A stretch of DNA of 64,000 nucleotides from Lysinibacillus sp. JNUCC-52 (GCF_015999545.1 NZ_CP065546.1:1426001-1490000), one strand, 5' to 3'; shown: positions 45,165 through 54,639, numbered from the stretch's first letter. The notes: generated by a model not told the origin, from the letters alone. A program made the numbers and translations.

Positions 45165-46037
45165 CTATTTTATATTTTTTTTAGCTGCATAATCTCCGTA
45201 AAAGTAAGAGTAATCTAAATCATCATATTTAGGAGTAGCAATTATGGTATAGTTACCATTTTCATCGACTTCAAACAAAGCTACATTATTATATTCCCAT
45301 CCCACAAAATGATCTGGATTTGAATCATCTACTAACATATCTATGTTGTATATTCCTTTTGTTAATACCCCACTTTTTTGAAAGTCCTCAATTAGATCTT
45401 TGGCCTTTGGAATAGGAAGTTTATTTTTATTCATATCAAATTCAAATAGAAAATTCACCACACCTACATACCTGCTATTATAATTTTCACGTCGGGGGTC
45501 ACCTGGTATTAATGTAGGTAAAAGTCCAGTAGTATCAATCTTTTGAGTCTTTGTAAAATCATCTAGTAGTTCTTGAGAATTATTTATATTTAACTCCATG
45601 TTATCATAAGGAAATATACGAACAGGCTTATGCCCTTCTACTACAACTTTATTAGGATATTTCACTAGCCCATATTTTTTAATGATCTGTTTCATTACTT
45701 GGACTACTTCTGGGTGCTGCTCAATATATGCACCCTTGAATTGTTCAAGATAGATATCGTCACTATCATCTTTTAAGACTTTCAAAGTATCTCTTTCAAT
45801 CATTAAGAACGGATAAGTACGATATGGCTTTTTCATTTCTACATAAGTTTGATGGTCAATCCCTTCAAACGAATTATTAGTTGTCTGAATAACAGAAAAT
45901 TCACCTTGTATTCCATAGTTTGTTTTTAAATATTCTTGTATTGGTTGATTCAGATCATCTTTAGAGAAACATCCACTAAGAATTAGGATTAATGTACTTG
46001 CTAAGAAGATTTGAATCAGTCTTTTAATACTCTTCAT
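45165..46037 (-). CDS. Lipoprotein, unknown family
   Basis: A 290-residue lipoprotein with lipobox LSGC (Cys23) and a large extracellular part (QPIQEYLKTNYGIQGEFSVI ... RTYPFLMIERDTL; later PKAKDLIEDFQKSGVL). The text N-x-Y-x-SRYVGVVNFLFEFDMN has no hallmark I know. GGAG precedes ATG. The neighbours are remnants, so the context gives no help. Confidence 0.65.
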   Translation of the reverse strand: MKSIKRLIQIFLASTLILILSGCFSKDDLNQPIQEYLKTNYGIQGEFSVIQTTNNSFEGIDHQTYVEMKKPYRTYPFLMIERDTLKVLKDDSDDIYLEQFKGAYIEQHPEVVQVMKQIIKKYGLVKYPNKVVVEGHKPVRIFPYDNMELNINNSQELLDDFTKTQKIDTTGLLPTLIPGDPRRENYNSRYVGVVNFLFEFDMNKNKLPIPKAKDLIEDFQKSGVLTKGIYNIDMLVDDSNPDHFVGWEYNNVALFEVDENGNYTIIATPKYDDLDYSYFYGDYAAKKNIK

Positions 46038-46702
46038 TTTCCAAACTCCATTTCTTGATTTTTAATAATATTATAACATTTTCCATTCAACTAAACTGCC
46101 ACGCTGGCATAAGTACACTTTTTCACAATCTTAACGAAACAATAATAAGGTCACTCAATAATCTGGTCCGATTGTTGAATAACAGGACTGGCGTTTTTTT
46201 AAACTACTTTATTATCTCTGTATATCTAATTGTTCTCGATTTAACCTATAAGACAAATAAGTTAATATTTATCAATTTCCAATAACGATAATTATGTGAA
46301 CACGAAAGTCCTCCAGTTAAACAATCTGGAGGACTTTTAATAGTCTTTTAAATATAGTGAATTCCAATAATAGGAGGTTATCTTATTTTTTTGCTCTTAT
46401 TCTTGATTGAGATAACACTCTTTTTGCCATATCCTAGGATCTCGTCCTACACTTTTTATTCCACTGCTTACGTTCATATTATTGAAAATTCATATCTTCA
46501 CCATCTTCACCAAATTATCAAAATTTCGCTCTTCTCAAAAACTTTATTATTGGACCAGTACCAGCATTCTTGTAACCAGGGACAACGAGTAAAGTTAAGT
46601 TCATAGTTTATTTGTAATTCATAAACTCGACTGTTAAACGTTTATAAAAAACCAGATATTTCCCTATCGGGGTAGAGTGAACTTATTAGAAACACTTCTA
46701 TT
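46038..46702. other. Intergenic with terminator and repeat, no gene seen
   Basis: About 660 bases. It holds a copy of the short CAATNTGGTCC repeat (46155-46178, arms TCAATAAT/ATTGTTGA) and a strong terminator-like hairpin (AAGTCCTCCAG...CTGGAGGACTTTT, 46304-46338). Short frames in it have no ribosome binding site and are not coding-like. Confidence 0.5.
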
Positions 46703-48877
46703 TTAAATTACTTCTTTGAAGCGATCTAGACTATGATAATATAAAGGATCCATACTGCCTAGAATTGCACTGTAAGTATACACCGTTCCTAAGTCATCTC
46801 CAAAAAAACTTATAATATCTAGGTTAATACGATGATTAACTATAAAATCATCATATTTTTTTAGTTTATCATTAACAAGTTTTTGGATTATTTTTGCTTG
46901 ATGTGAAATATCAACAAAATTGATATCAGGATTAAAACCTGGCGCATTAAATGTCATTGTGTTTGAATCAATCCAAGGTAAATTTTCATCAACCATTTCG
47001 CTTTGTACATATTGTGCCAAGTACCCACCAAGTGAATGACCTGTAATATACATATGACTCATCATTTCAGAATCAGTTTGTATTAATTCTCTAACATAAT
47101 CAACAGCATCACCAATTTGTAATCCTCCAATGTTTCGCACTACTTGTAAGTAATCTACTAGAAAGTCCTCCCACTCCTGTGAACCTCTAAATGCAACTGT
47201 ATACGCATATTTCCCTACGGAAATTTCTTTTCTATACACATGTACATCAAAAGAAGTAAATGAATCTGGATTTTTTTTGTATAATTTCCATCCTTCTGAA
47301 ATTTCATATCCTATAGGTCGATCATAATACGCATTTCTCGCCATTTCAGCAAGCTGAAGTATAAAGGATAACTTCTTAATTTCTGTTTTAGTAACACCAT
47401 TATCTCTACCTGATTTAATATTATTATCTATTTCGATAGCACCACTACCTGATCCCACTTTAATCGTTGAAATTTGATCAAAAGCCCAGTTTTTTGGTAG
47501 CGGATATCCTAAATTCCCACTAAATCCTGTAGACATCCCACTAACAAAACTTGTCTTTGCATAACCTTTCTCTGAAACTTGAATACATACGCTTCGAGGC
47601 CCATAAACACCTATTTTATAAAATCCACCAAGTTGAATCATTTTCTTATTTATAGCTTTGAAATGAGGAAGAATATTATCCGTAATATCTGTCCCGTATG
47701 CATCAAAATCAACTGCAAAATAAATAGTAGTACCATCTTTGAATCCATATTTTATTGCTGCATCGTATGCAGCTATTGCATCCAATCCACCTTGTTCCGC
47801 ACTAAAACTTGAAGCCTGTCCACCATAAGTTTGGAAAATTGGAAATACAGATAATCCCGCATCAAAAATATTTTTCAATTCACCTGGTTGTAGTTTTTTG
47901 TTTATACCACCTGAAACATTAGTAAGATAACGTCCTACAGTTTCATAACCAGCAGCTTTTAAAGCTTTGCCCCTCTCTAAAGTGACTTCCGTTATACAAT
48001 CACAAGCCGTTCCTTTTCGACTTGGATCTCCCGTACTAACTAATGCTGATAACCAAGTTGACTTATTAGCAACGCCATCAACAGGAATTAGTATGAATTC
48101 TTGGAATTCCTTAACTTTATTTACTATAATAGAATTATATGTTGTTGAAAATGGACTAGAATCATATCCATTAAAATATAACGCATATTGGAATAATGTA
48201 ACAAATCTACCTGAACTACCTTCTTTTAGAATTGGTAATCCATCCTTTGTCGCAGGACCAATCGAGCCAGTTTGAGAAGCTGCAGGAATTCCCATTTCTG
48301 TTTGCAAGCCATACACTAAAGCTTTATTTGTACCACGTTGATAATGACCATCTGTTGGTTGAACTCCAGCAGTTTGGTAATACTTATTATTTAAATCTTG
48401 TTGAATTTGTCTGATTTTTGCATCTCCACCTTGAGTGAGGCGATAAGCATCCATTGTTAAGAAAGCTTTAAAAACATAGTCATAAACTTTCCCATCTCTC
48501 ACAGGTAATCCAGCATCGGTTTGTAAATTAATAATCCCTGCTTTTGTCCCCTCACCAAATGTTCCTGTAAATCCAGTTGGATTATATCCCTTGCAATACA
48601 TTGCCCCCTGAAGTATCATTACGATATTTTTAGCTTGACCAGTATCTGGAACTTTTCCTAATTCAAGAATACCGAAACGATTATACTCACTAGCAGTTGT
48701 TGGGCCAAAGCTATTGGCAGTATTAGTAATTCCTAATTCAAGTTGCAACGCTCTGGTTAAACCGTACATCGTTGGCCAGCCTGGTTTTCCATTTTCCGGG
48801 ACCCTTTCGTTAAAGCCTGGTAAGTGACTATACTCTTGATTAACCCATCTTTGAACTCTCAATACCATTTCATCCAT
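46703..48877 (-). CDS. Three-part protein: PG-binding-like repeats, DUF1906, class 3 lipase
   Basis: A 724-residue protein without signal peptide. Residues about 1-285 hold four peptidoglycan-binding-like units (for example YGLTRALQLELGI...FGPTT; GTFGEGTKAGIINLQTDAGL; RGTNKALVYGLQTEMGI; VVKEFQEF-like). Residues about 290-500 are a DUF1906 glycoside-hydrolase-like domain (GLSVFPIFQTYGGQ, TTIYFAVDFDAYG, KIGVYGPRSVC, AFDQIST). Residues about 510-724 are a class 3 lipase with the catalytic Ser in GHSLGGY (Ser615), probable Asp at 694/695 and His715. It may attack both the wall and lipid. A LexA-like box lies upstream; a holin and a sigma-like gene lie nearby. GGAGAG precedes ATG. Confidence 0.85.
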   Translation of the reverse strand: MDEMVLRVQRWVNQEYSHLPGFNERVPENGKPGWPTMYGLTRALQLELGITNTANSFGPTTASEYNRFGILELGKVPDTGQAKNIVMILQGAMYCKGYNPTGFTGTFGEGTKAGIINLQTDAGLPVRDGKVYDYVFKAFLTMDAYRLTQGGDAKIRQIQQDLNNKYYQTAGVQPTDGHYQRGTNKALVYGLQTEMGIPAASQTGSIGPATKDGLPILKEGSSGRFVTLFQYALYFNGYDSSPFSTTYNSIIVNKVKEFQEFILIPVDGVANKSTWLSALVSTGDPSRKGTACDCITEVTLERGKALKAAGYETVGRYLTNVSGGINKKLQPGELKNIFDAGLSVFPIFQTYGGQASSFSAEQGGLDAIAAYDAAIKYGFKDGTTIYFAVDFDAYGTDITDNILPHFKAINKKMIQLGGFYKIGVYGPRSVCIQVSEKGYAKTSFVSGMSTGFSGNLGYPLPKNWAFDQISTIKVGSGSGAIEIDNNIKSGRDNGVTKTEIKKLSFILQLAEMARNAYYDRPIGYEISEGWKLYKKNPDSFTSFDVHVYRKEISVGKYAYTVAFRGSQEWEDFLVDYLQVVRNIGGLQIGDAVDYVRELIQTDSEMMSHMYITGHSLGGYLAQYVQSEMVDENLPWIDSNTMTFNAPGFNPDINFVDISHQAKIIQKLVNDKLKKYDDFIVNHRINLDIISFFGDDLGTVYTYSAILGSMDPLYYHSLDRFKEVI

Positions 48878-48971
48878 TGTTATCTCTCCTTTTCCTTTTT
48901 TATGAGCAGATTTGAGATCCCTTCTCTTGTAATTTCTCTCGTCTCACCAAAATGAGCATTAAACTCACCTT

Positions 48972-49014
48972 AGTGAAAGAACCACTCACTACTATGAAAT
49001 GTGTGGTTCTTTAT
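48972..49014. terminator. Hairpin upstream of the lipase gene
   Basis: AAAGAACCACTCACT...GTGTGGTTCTTT. It lies before the minus-strand start, so it may be a leader structure or a terminator for the plus strand. Confidence 0.55.
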
Positions 49015-49056
49015 TAATTTTGTGACTAAATAGGTAAAATATGTTTCGTAAAATTA

Positions 49057-49070
49057 GGAACGTACGTTTT
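49057..49070. promoter_or_regulatory. LexA-like box upstream of the lipase gene
   Basis: GGAACGTACGTTTT: GAAC-N4-GTTT, close to the Bacillus LexA pattern CGAAC-N4-GTTCG. It lies 180 bases upstream of the 724-residue protein, further than usual. Confidence 0.4.
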
Positions 49071-49151
49071 TAAAATATGCTACTAAATTTTAATTTTTTT
49101 ACATTTTGTTGTAATAATTATTAATAGATTGTGAGAAATTAAATAATTAAA

Positions 49152-49235
49152 AATGAAAAAAGCCTTTCCAGAATGGAAAGGCTCAGACTGTAGACAAACT
49201 CGAAATTTTTCGAGTTTGCCTACAGTCTTTTTTCA
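49152..49235. terminator. Two strong hairpins at the edge of the IS1182-type element
   Basis: AAAGCCTTTCCAGAATGGAAAGGCT and AGACTGTAGACAAACTCG...CGAGTTTGCCTACAGTCTTTTTT. The second may be an end structure of the element. Confidence 0.65.
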
Positions 49236-49254
49236 TTTTAAAATAAAAATAGAT

Positions 49255-50110
49255 GTCTACTGCCGTTGATTTCCGCTACGTTCGGGCGCTTTCCGCGGGC
49301 ACACACGTATGCCGCAACCCTCGCTAAGGCGCGGTTTGTTGCGTCTTACGTTCTGTGCTTTCCCGCAGGAGTCGCCCGCCCTTCGCTCCAATCAACTTGA
49401 TATGAATTGCTATCAATCAACTATAAATAAAATAATCTATTTGAGGTGATGGAAAATGATGTCGAAAAATCAAATCAATGAACGTGACCAATTAGAAATG
49501 CTGACAATTGACCAATTGGTGCCACAAGACCATTTAGTTCGAAAACTAGAGGCAGCGACTGATTTTTCGTTTATCTATCCATTAGTGGAAAACCTCTATT
49601 CATCTATAGGACGTCCAAGTATTGACCCCGTTGTTCTCTTTAAAATGACCTTTATTCAATACGTTTTTGGTATTCGCTCTATGCGTCAAACTATCAAAGA
49701 AATTGAAACGAATATGGCCTATCGCTGGTTTTTAGGTTTTGGCTTCCATACAGAAGTTCCTCACTTCTCTACCTTCGGTAAAAATTATGCACGACGTTTC
49801 CAAGACACAAATGTGTTTGAACAAATATTCTATCGTATTCTAAAAGAAATTATGAATCGAGGGCTCCTTCATGCGGACCATGTATTTATTGATTCGACGC
49901 ATGTAAAAGCGAGCGCCAATAAACGAAAGTATGATAAAAAAGTCGTTCGAAAAGAAACACGTGCTTATGAAGAGAAACTCCAACTGGAATTAAATATTGA
50001 TCGTGAAGCAAACGGAAAAAAGCCCTACCCTCCAGAGAAATTTGAAAAAGCAATGATTAAATAATAATTTCACAAAGGGTTCGTATTTTCATTACGGATC
50101 TTTTGTTTTG
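49255..50110 (+). mobile_element. IS1182-type element, partly deleted
   Basis: A G+C-rich, folded stretch (about 49255-49400: GCCGTTGATTTCCGCTACG and similar) precedes a transposase frame. Such stretches are common near IS ends in Bacillaceae. The right part of the element is missing: the transposase stops early and a possible end text (TTGTTACAGACT) lies at 50134. It splits the region between the sigma-like and lipase genes. Confidence 0.65.
49456..50064 (+). pseudogene. IS1182-family transposase, 3'-truncated
   Basis: The 202-residue frame gives the N-terminal half of an IS1182 transposase: RDQLEMLTIDQLVPQDHLVR, RPSIDPVVLFKMTFIQYVFG, AYRWFLGF, and HADHVFIDSTHVKASANKRK (first catalytic Asp). 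A complete enzyme is about 450-480 residues; the C-terminal half with the Glu of the DDE site is missing. Internal deletion is likely. Confidence 0.85.
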
Positions 50111-50173
50111 TTAGTATATGGGAAAGGGGATTGTTACAGACTAGTAAATGGCTTACAAATAGAAAAATAGCAC

Positions 50174-50737
50174 TCATCGCTGAGCGCCATAGTTTGTTTC
50201 ATTTTGAATGTCAGATTTATTTCCGAAATATTCTTTTTTATAATATTCTTCCTCCTCTGGAGTCGACAAACGAGTTGCTTTTCCTGGAGCGTTTTCATTT
50301 CCGCCTTGATGCATTTTCCATATTTGATTATGGTCGTCAACGGCGTTTGAAAAATCACCTTTCGACCATCTTTCCAAAATGGGAATGTAAAGATCGTTAT
50401 GTTCATAATCGTTCATTTTACATACAGCCAACAATCGGTCAACTTTTTCTTGTGTTATTTGCGTGTGACCCCACTGAGCACCAGATTGAACCTTTTGGTG
50501 AGACATGCTGTGAATGGCTTCGCTCACCTTTTGTTCACCTAAATTATTAGGATATAGCAGTTCTTCCTCTGTAACTTTTTTATCTTCAAGTGGTTCTCCA
50601 GAATTTTCAACAACAGGTGATTTTTCTTTTTCAGGAACAGGTTTCTCCGTTTGTTCGGTGAATTTAATGTAACTAAAAATCCCAAAAATGACCATCATTA
50701 CAATGATAACGATAGTCGCCTTTGTTTTTCTTTTCAT
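50174..50737 (-). CDS. DUF6241-type membrane-anchored protein
   Basis: A 187-residue protein: MKRK, membrane segment (residues about 6-24), a long Glu/Lys/Pro-rich linker, then a helical domain: VSEAIHSMSHQKVQSGAQWG, ERWSKGDFSNAVDDHNQIWK, TRLSTPEEEEYYK. This corresponds to the DUF6241 type in my reading. A truncated copy is at 37485. GAGGGG lies before the ATG at 50737. Role unknown. Confidence 0.7.
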   Translation of the reverse strand: MKRKTKATIVIIVMMVIFGIFSYIKFTEQTEKPVPEKEKSPVVENSGEPLEDKKVTEEELLYPNNLGEQKVSEAIHSMSHQKVQSGAQWGHTQITQEKVDRLLAVCKMNDYEHNDLYIPILERWSKGDFSNAVDDHNQIWKMHQGGNENAPGKATRLSTPEEEEYYKKEYFGNKSDIQNETNYGAQR

Positions 50738-51127
50738 GTTATTACCCCTCAATAATTTTTTATTGGTTTATATTATGTAATTAGGATAATAATAACACAA
50801 CATTGAAATAACCTGTAGTTATGGCAATGAAAACTCGACACATACAGTATACGTGACAGGTACTCTCCGGTATATAAAGTACCTATATGAGCGCAGAATT
50901 ACACTGATTAATTTAAATTTCAACACTTATGATAAATGTTGAAATTCTAATCGTCATTATTCATTTCATCTTACCTTTTATAAAGCCTAATAGAAACTTA
51001 AATGGCGTATTCCAGCCCTAAAAAAGAACGTATGTTCTTTTTTAGGCAGTGTAATACAAGCAGATTCATTCTTTAACCAGCTTAAGTTCAATATTAAAAG
51101 GAGGTTAAAGGTGGGAAAAAGTACCGA
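50738..51127. other. Intergenic with palindromic terminator
   Basis: CCTAAAAAAGAAC-GTAT-GTTCTTTTTTAGG (51017-51046) is a perfect palindrome behind the sigma-like gene. It serves as terminator, though its core also fits a LexA box (GAAC-N4-GTTC). No gene was seen in the rest. Confidence 0.6.
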
Positions 51128-51820
51128 TTATAAAGAAGATCTTTCGTTCATGAATTTTGCAAATGATTCTTTTGATCGCTGAATCAGTTTTCTAAACTTC
51201 GGATTGTTAGAATCTGCTTCCCCTGTTGCAATAGCTAAAGCATCTCCCTTGTAACCTAACGCCATGAATCGAATTATATTAGCATACCTTTCGTTTACTC
51301 TTGCGAATTCAGAAATAATTGAAGCTTCTTCTATTTGGTCAAGAAATTTGTCTTCTGTTGAAACTACTTTCCAGTTTAAAAGATTTGCAAGCGTTGTTTC
51401 TTCCTCTGACTCAGAACCTCCTATTTTTCTGTCCAGTGAGTCCAATCTTGCTGATTCGTACGAAACACCATCTTTATCATCTTTGTTTCCCTTTGTTTTA
51501 TATTGATTCCATGTATGCTTTTCAGCAAAGTCAAACCTACGAATTACGATATTCTTGAAAGTGGAACCACCAACTTGAAATGATTCAACTGCTTCCCACA
51601 GATTTTGCATGAATCGTGACTCGAAGTCTTCTTTTGGAATCTCTAGACCGTAGTTTCTTGGTTTTAAATACGCATTGTTTATGCATTTACTAATATAACT
51701 CTTCATTTCTTCGAATACGTTTGATAGAATCGTTTCTTTTTTGTATATTTCCGTCTCTTTTGCATATAATTCCACCATTTTTTCTAAATCACACCATAAT
51801 GAAACGTTTGATTTATTCAT
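51128..51820 (-). CDS. Sigma-70-like activator (UviA/TcdR-type position)
   Basis: A 230-residue protein with a region 2-like part (about residues 55-110: DFESRFMQNLWEAVESFQVGG, FKNIVIRRFDFAEKH) and a C-terminal region 4-like helix-turn-helix (ERYANIIRFMALGYKGDALAIA, then RKLIQRSKESFAKF). The two are separated by a charged linker. The BhlA/UviB-like holin gene is upstream in the same direction. A LexA-like palindrome sits 146 bases upstream. AAAGGAGG precedes ATG at 51820; an upstream in-frame ATG at 51934 lacks a site. Its targets are unknown; the holin and lipase genes are the obvious candidates. Confidence 0.7.
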   Translation of the reverse strand: MNKSNVSLWCDLEKMVELYAKETEIYKKETILSNVFEEMKSYISKCINNAYLKPRNYGLEIPKEDFESRFMQNLWEAVESFQVGGSTFKNIVIRRFDFAEKHTWNQYKTKGNKDDKDGVSYESARLDSLDRKIGGSESEEETTLANLLNWKVVSTEDKFLDQIEEASIISEFARVNERYANIIRFMALGYKGDALAIATGEADSNNPKFRKLIQRSKESFAKFMNERSSL

Positions 51821-51964
51821 TATTTTTACCTCCTTTTGGTAAATATGGTTATAAAAGGAGATGTGTTTGTTTTTTTTTTTTTGTGACACTCGGTGTGTAA
51901 AAAAACTATTTTTTAAACTAGTAACAATATTCAATATGAAAAATTATCCACTAGGATTATTTAG

Positions 51965-51978
51965 AGAACGTACGTTCC
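51965..51978. promoter_or_regulatory. LexA-like box upstream of the sigma-like gene
   Basis: AGAACGTACGTTCC: GAAC-N4-GTTC matches the Bacillus SOS box (CGAAC-N4-GTTCG) at 8 of 10 fixed positions. It is the best of the three in this region. Confidence 0.55.
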
Positions 51979-52104
51979 TGTTTTAATTGTATACAATTTT
52001 ATATTAAATTTCCACAATGTGATGTGAGAAAAAATGAGTATATATAATTTAAATGATAATTTTTCTTATTAATCATTAGGCTAATCCTCCATACTTCATT
52101 TTAA

Positions 52105-52145
52105 AAACGAAAAAGCCTTTCTCGAAGGAAAGGCTTTTTTTAATC
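52105..52145. terminator. Terminator
   Basis: AAAAAGCCTTTC...GAAAGGCTTTTTT. It sits between the holin and sigma-like genes. A second hairpin (AACCTCC...GGAGGTT) lies at 52340-52368. Otherwise 51979-52475 shows no gene. Confidence 0.8.
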
Positions 52146-52475
52146 TTCCGTGCTACAGTAAAACGAACAAATTTTACATTTTAGTATTAATTCTAAGCTT
52201 TTTTACAACGTCGTTAGGTAAGGGTAATAGATTAAATAATATTCTCAACATATTTACAGACATCGACTCTTTTAATAGATGTTGGCTTGAAATAAAGCTT
52301 AATTAAAAATTTTATTCCATCTTTATTAATAGCAAATACAAAACCTCCATTTTGAAGGAGGTTTACATTTTATCTAAGTATATTTCTATCATTGGACTGT
52401 TTATATTTTCTTTTGAAAAAGTAATATTTTATACTATAATCGCTACAAAAAACATACTACCAACAATGTTGTCCT

Positions 52476-52775
52476 CTACTTATTACAAATTCTTTCTATG
52501 CTATCAACACGACCTTCAAGTGTAGCTAGAGTTGAATTTATCGATAGCAAAGCTGTTATGGTTTGCTCTTGAGATTCATTACTGCGTTCCAGGTGAGACA
52601 TTAGTTGTTGTTCACGTATTTTTGATTCTTTTCGATACTCTTCGTAAAGATCAATTAATTTAATTTCCCTTTTTACATTTTCAATCCGCATTTCCCTTAT
52701 AACTGCCACTGTTAATAAAATACACAAAATTGCCCAAACCACTTGTGATGTTGCTATTTCTGTTAAAAATTCCAT
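52476..52775 (-). CDS. bhlA-like: BhlA/UviB-like holin
   Basis: A 99-residue protein: MEFLTEIATSQVVWAILCIL with one membrane segment (about 10-26), then a charged linker and a coiled-coil tail with REQQLMSHLERSNESQEQTI and INSTLATLEGRVDSIERI. The arrangement and the LMxHLERSNESQE text match the Holin_BhlA (UviB) family found in SP-beta phage and in UV-inducible bacteriocin plasmids. Such proteins permeabilise the membrane so that an enzyme or bacteriocin can leave. GGAGG precedes ATG. Confidence 0.82.
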   Translation of the reverse strand: MEFLTEIATSQVVWAILCILLTVAVIREMRIENVKREIKLIDLYEEYRKESKIREQQLMSHLERSNESQEQTITALLSINSTLATLEGRVDSIERICNK

Positions 52776-52974
52776 TTTGCACCTCCTATTCTAATCAAAA
52801 TAATAAGAATGTAGATATAGGCGCTAAATATTTCAACGCCTTCAAATCCTAGTTCGCCCTTATTAGATGTGAAAAGGTTTTTGTAATCTGTGACTACAAG
52901 GAAATTTCCACATTTGTATATTTGGATATTCTCTTATTTATTACAATTTTTTGTATCTGATTACTTAAATACTT

Positions 52975-53470
52975 CCACTAAGCCAGAAAGACTGGTAAAA
53001 TGCCGACGATATCTAAATCAGCGTCATAATCGTCAATAATGATTGCAGGTAACCAGTGAACACTTCTGCCCCCTGCAAACTACGCTCTTAACCACTACTA
53101 AATCAGAAGTAATCATAGCTGCATCTGTAATGATTGAAGTTGTTGGCGGTACATCAATAAAGATAAAATCGTAATCTTTTTTTTATGGTTCAATTAACGA
53201 AGAAAAATATTGAACACGGGCTGTAGGGGACTTCTTCTCTAAGAAGCGAGGGTATAATGCGAAATCGCTAAAGCGTAGCAGTAGATATAGATTTCTTTTA
53301 CCTCTGTCACGATTTGAGGGAGAGGTCCTCTTCTTGAATCGCAGTCATTGCATTTACTTGAGGACCCCAATCACATAAAAGCACCTTATACCCTTTCACT
53401 GATAATGCATGTGCAATCATTGTACTTGTTCGTCGTCTTGCCTGTCCTAACTTTCGAATAAACAGTCCTG
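52975..53470 (-). pseudogene. Decayed ParA-type partition ATPase
   Basis: Read on the minus strand with at least three frame changes and a stop: TSTMIAHALSVKGYKVLLCD (first domain, P-loop damaged to GQARRRTSTM), a middle part ending VQYFSSLIEP, DYDFIFIDVPPTTSIITDAA (Walker B with PPTTS) and ERSLQGAEVFTGYLQS, then IVGILPVFLA. These are hallmark segments of ParA/Soj. It is a remnant of plasmid or integrative-element partition. Confidence 0.8.
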
Positions 53471-53910
53471 ACTTAAAAGTACATTTTGTTATAAAGATCG
53501 AACCCTACGAAGTGTTTGATTTTTGTCTTGAATTTTTCACATTAAAAAGAATTCATTCCTGTAATTACAGATGAGTTCTTGAAATATTACAAAACATAAA
53601 CCTCTTCATTTACATACCATTATCAACGTTAAAGACTGTTAGAATATTCCACCATCTGCTCCTCTTGTATATTTTTTTGGTTTCAAACCCTTCTGAATTT
53701 TAAAGAACGCTATACTTTTATGTTGTATGTACTAATCTTTTATTATGCGTTTTGACCCCCTTTTGAAGTCGGTGATTAGACCCGAATTATTTGTACGGCA
53801 TTTTTTTCTTGTTCATAGCTAAAAGCTCTTTGTAATCCCTCGCATAACAAAGGGTTTTAAAATTAAAAAACGACGAATAGTTTTCATCGTCAACGCATCC
53901 GCTATCATCC
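53471..53910. other. Intergenic, decayed
   Basis: About 440 bases. An imperfect palindrome AAGAATTCATTCCTGTAA...TTACAGATGAGTTCTT (about 53528-53562) could be a former partition or operator site. No frame is convincing. Confidence 0.4.
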
Positions 53911-54420
53911 CTATTTGACAAACTTTTCAATTTCAGAAAACCTTTCCGCGTTCAGTTGATGCGTCACAGCATATATTTCGCCTTCTCCATTATGGATAAT
54001 CTCAACTTCAATATCATTCACTATCTGATTCATATTTCCCAATTCTTTAAGCATATTATCATCGGTCGGTTTCCATTGATCGGCAAATTCCGCTGATTCC
54101 TTCGCTTCGCCGTTAGATTCTATATGTGCCTTACGAAGGAATTGACTATGTGAGATGTAACTTGATGGAAGAAATTCGAGAGTTCCTTTTCTATTTCATT
54201 GCTTTCTTTAATCAATTGTTTCGGAAATTCTCTAATGACACTTGTACCTTCAAGTAAAATTCGAAACCTTCGTCGTTGTTCGTCTCCTTCAATTTTTAGT
54301 CGTTCATCGGTTCAGAAAGCATCACATTCATTTGCGAAGCCTATTCGTCCAATTCTTTGTCATACAATTAGCAGAATTTTTATTCATGGAAGGACTAGTA
54401 TTAGGATTTGAAAATTGTCG
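53911..54420 (-). pseudogene. Decayed gene, C-terminal part readable
   Basis: The minus strand reads about 75 residues to TAG at 53911: ESNGEAKESAEFADQWKPTD, then NQIVNDIEVEIIHNGEGEIY and RFSEIEKFVK. Upstream (to about 54320) a frameshifted text continues (SVIREFPKQLIKESNEIEKEL). I do not know the family. Being behind a broken parA, it might have been a plasmid protein. Confidence 0.5.
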
Positions 54421-54477
54421 ACCAAGTCGATTATGGCATCCTTCGGGTCGTCTTTCTTTTATTTTAATATTTTTTCC

Positions 54478-54512
54478 ATGTAACGTCACAGAAGGAGATA
54501 TTCACGTTACAT
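54478..54512. promoter_or_regulatory. Inverted repeat upstream of the 54640 gene
   Basis: ATGTAACG and CGTTACAT, 19 bases apart, about 130 bases upstream of the start. Possibly an operator. Confidence 0.4.
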
Positions 54513-54639
54513 ATATAGTGTAAGCAGTAAAGCAAACGCCATTTCTCGTAGTTAACTCACTTGTACACATTTTATGGGTGAATTTTGACCTAAATATGTC
54601 GTTAAACTGTTAAAAACTTTGGAAAGAAGGTATTTTATT

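Noticed and set aside
46055-46606. Two short plus-strand frames
   Set aside because: No ribosome binding site, hydrophobic low-complexity text typical for AT-rich noncoding DNA.
49152-49235. Hairpins considered as a small RNA
   Set aside because: The simplest explanation is terminator and IS-end structures; no promoter could be placed.
51017-51046. Palindrome considered as LexA operator
   Set aside because: It has long A/T arms behind the sigma-like gene and acts more likely as a terminator; the LexA-like core may be chance.
54199-54523. Two overlapping plus-strand frames
   Set aside because: They lie antisense to a decayed gene that reads better on the minus strand.
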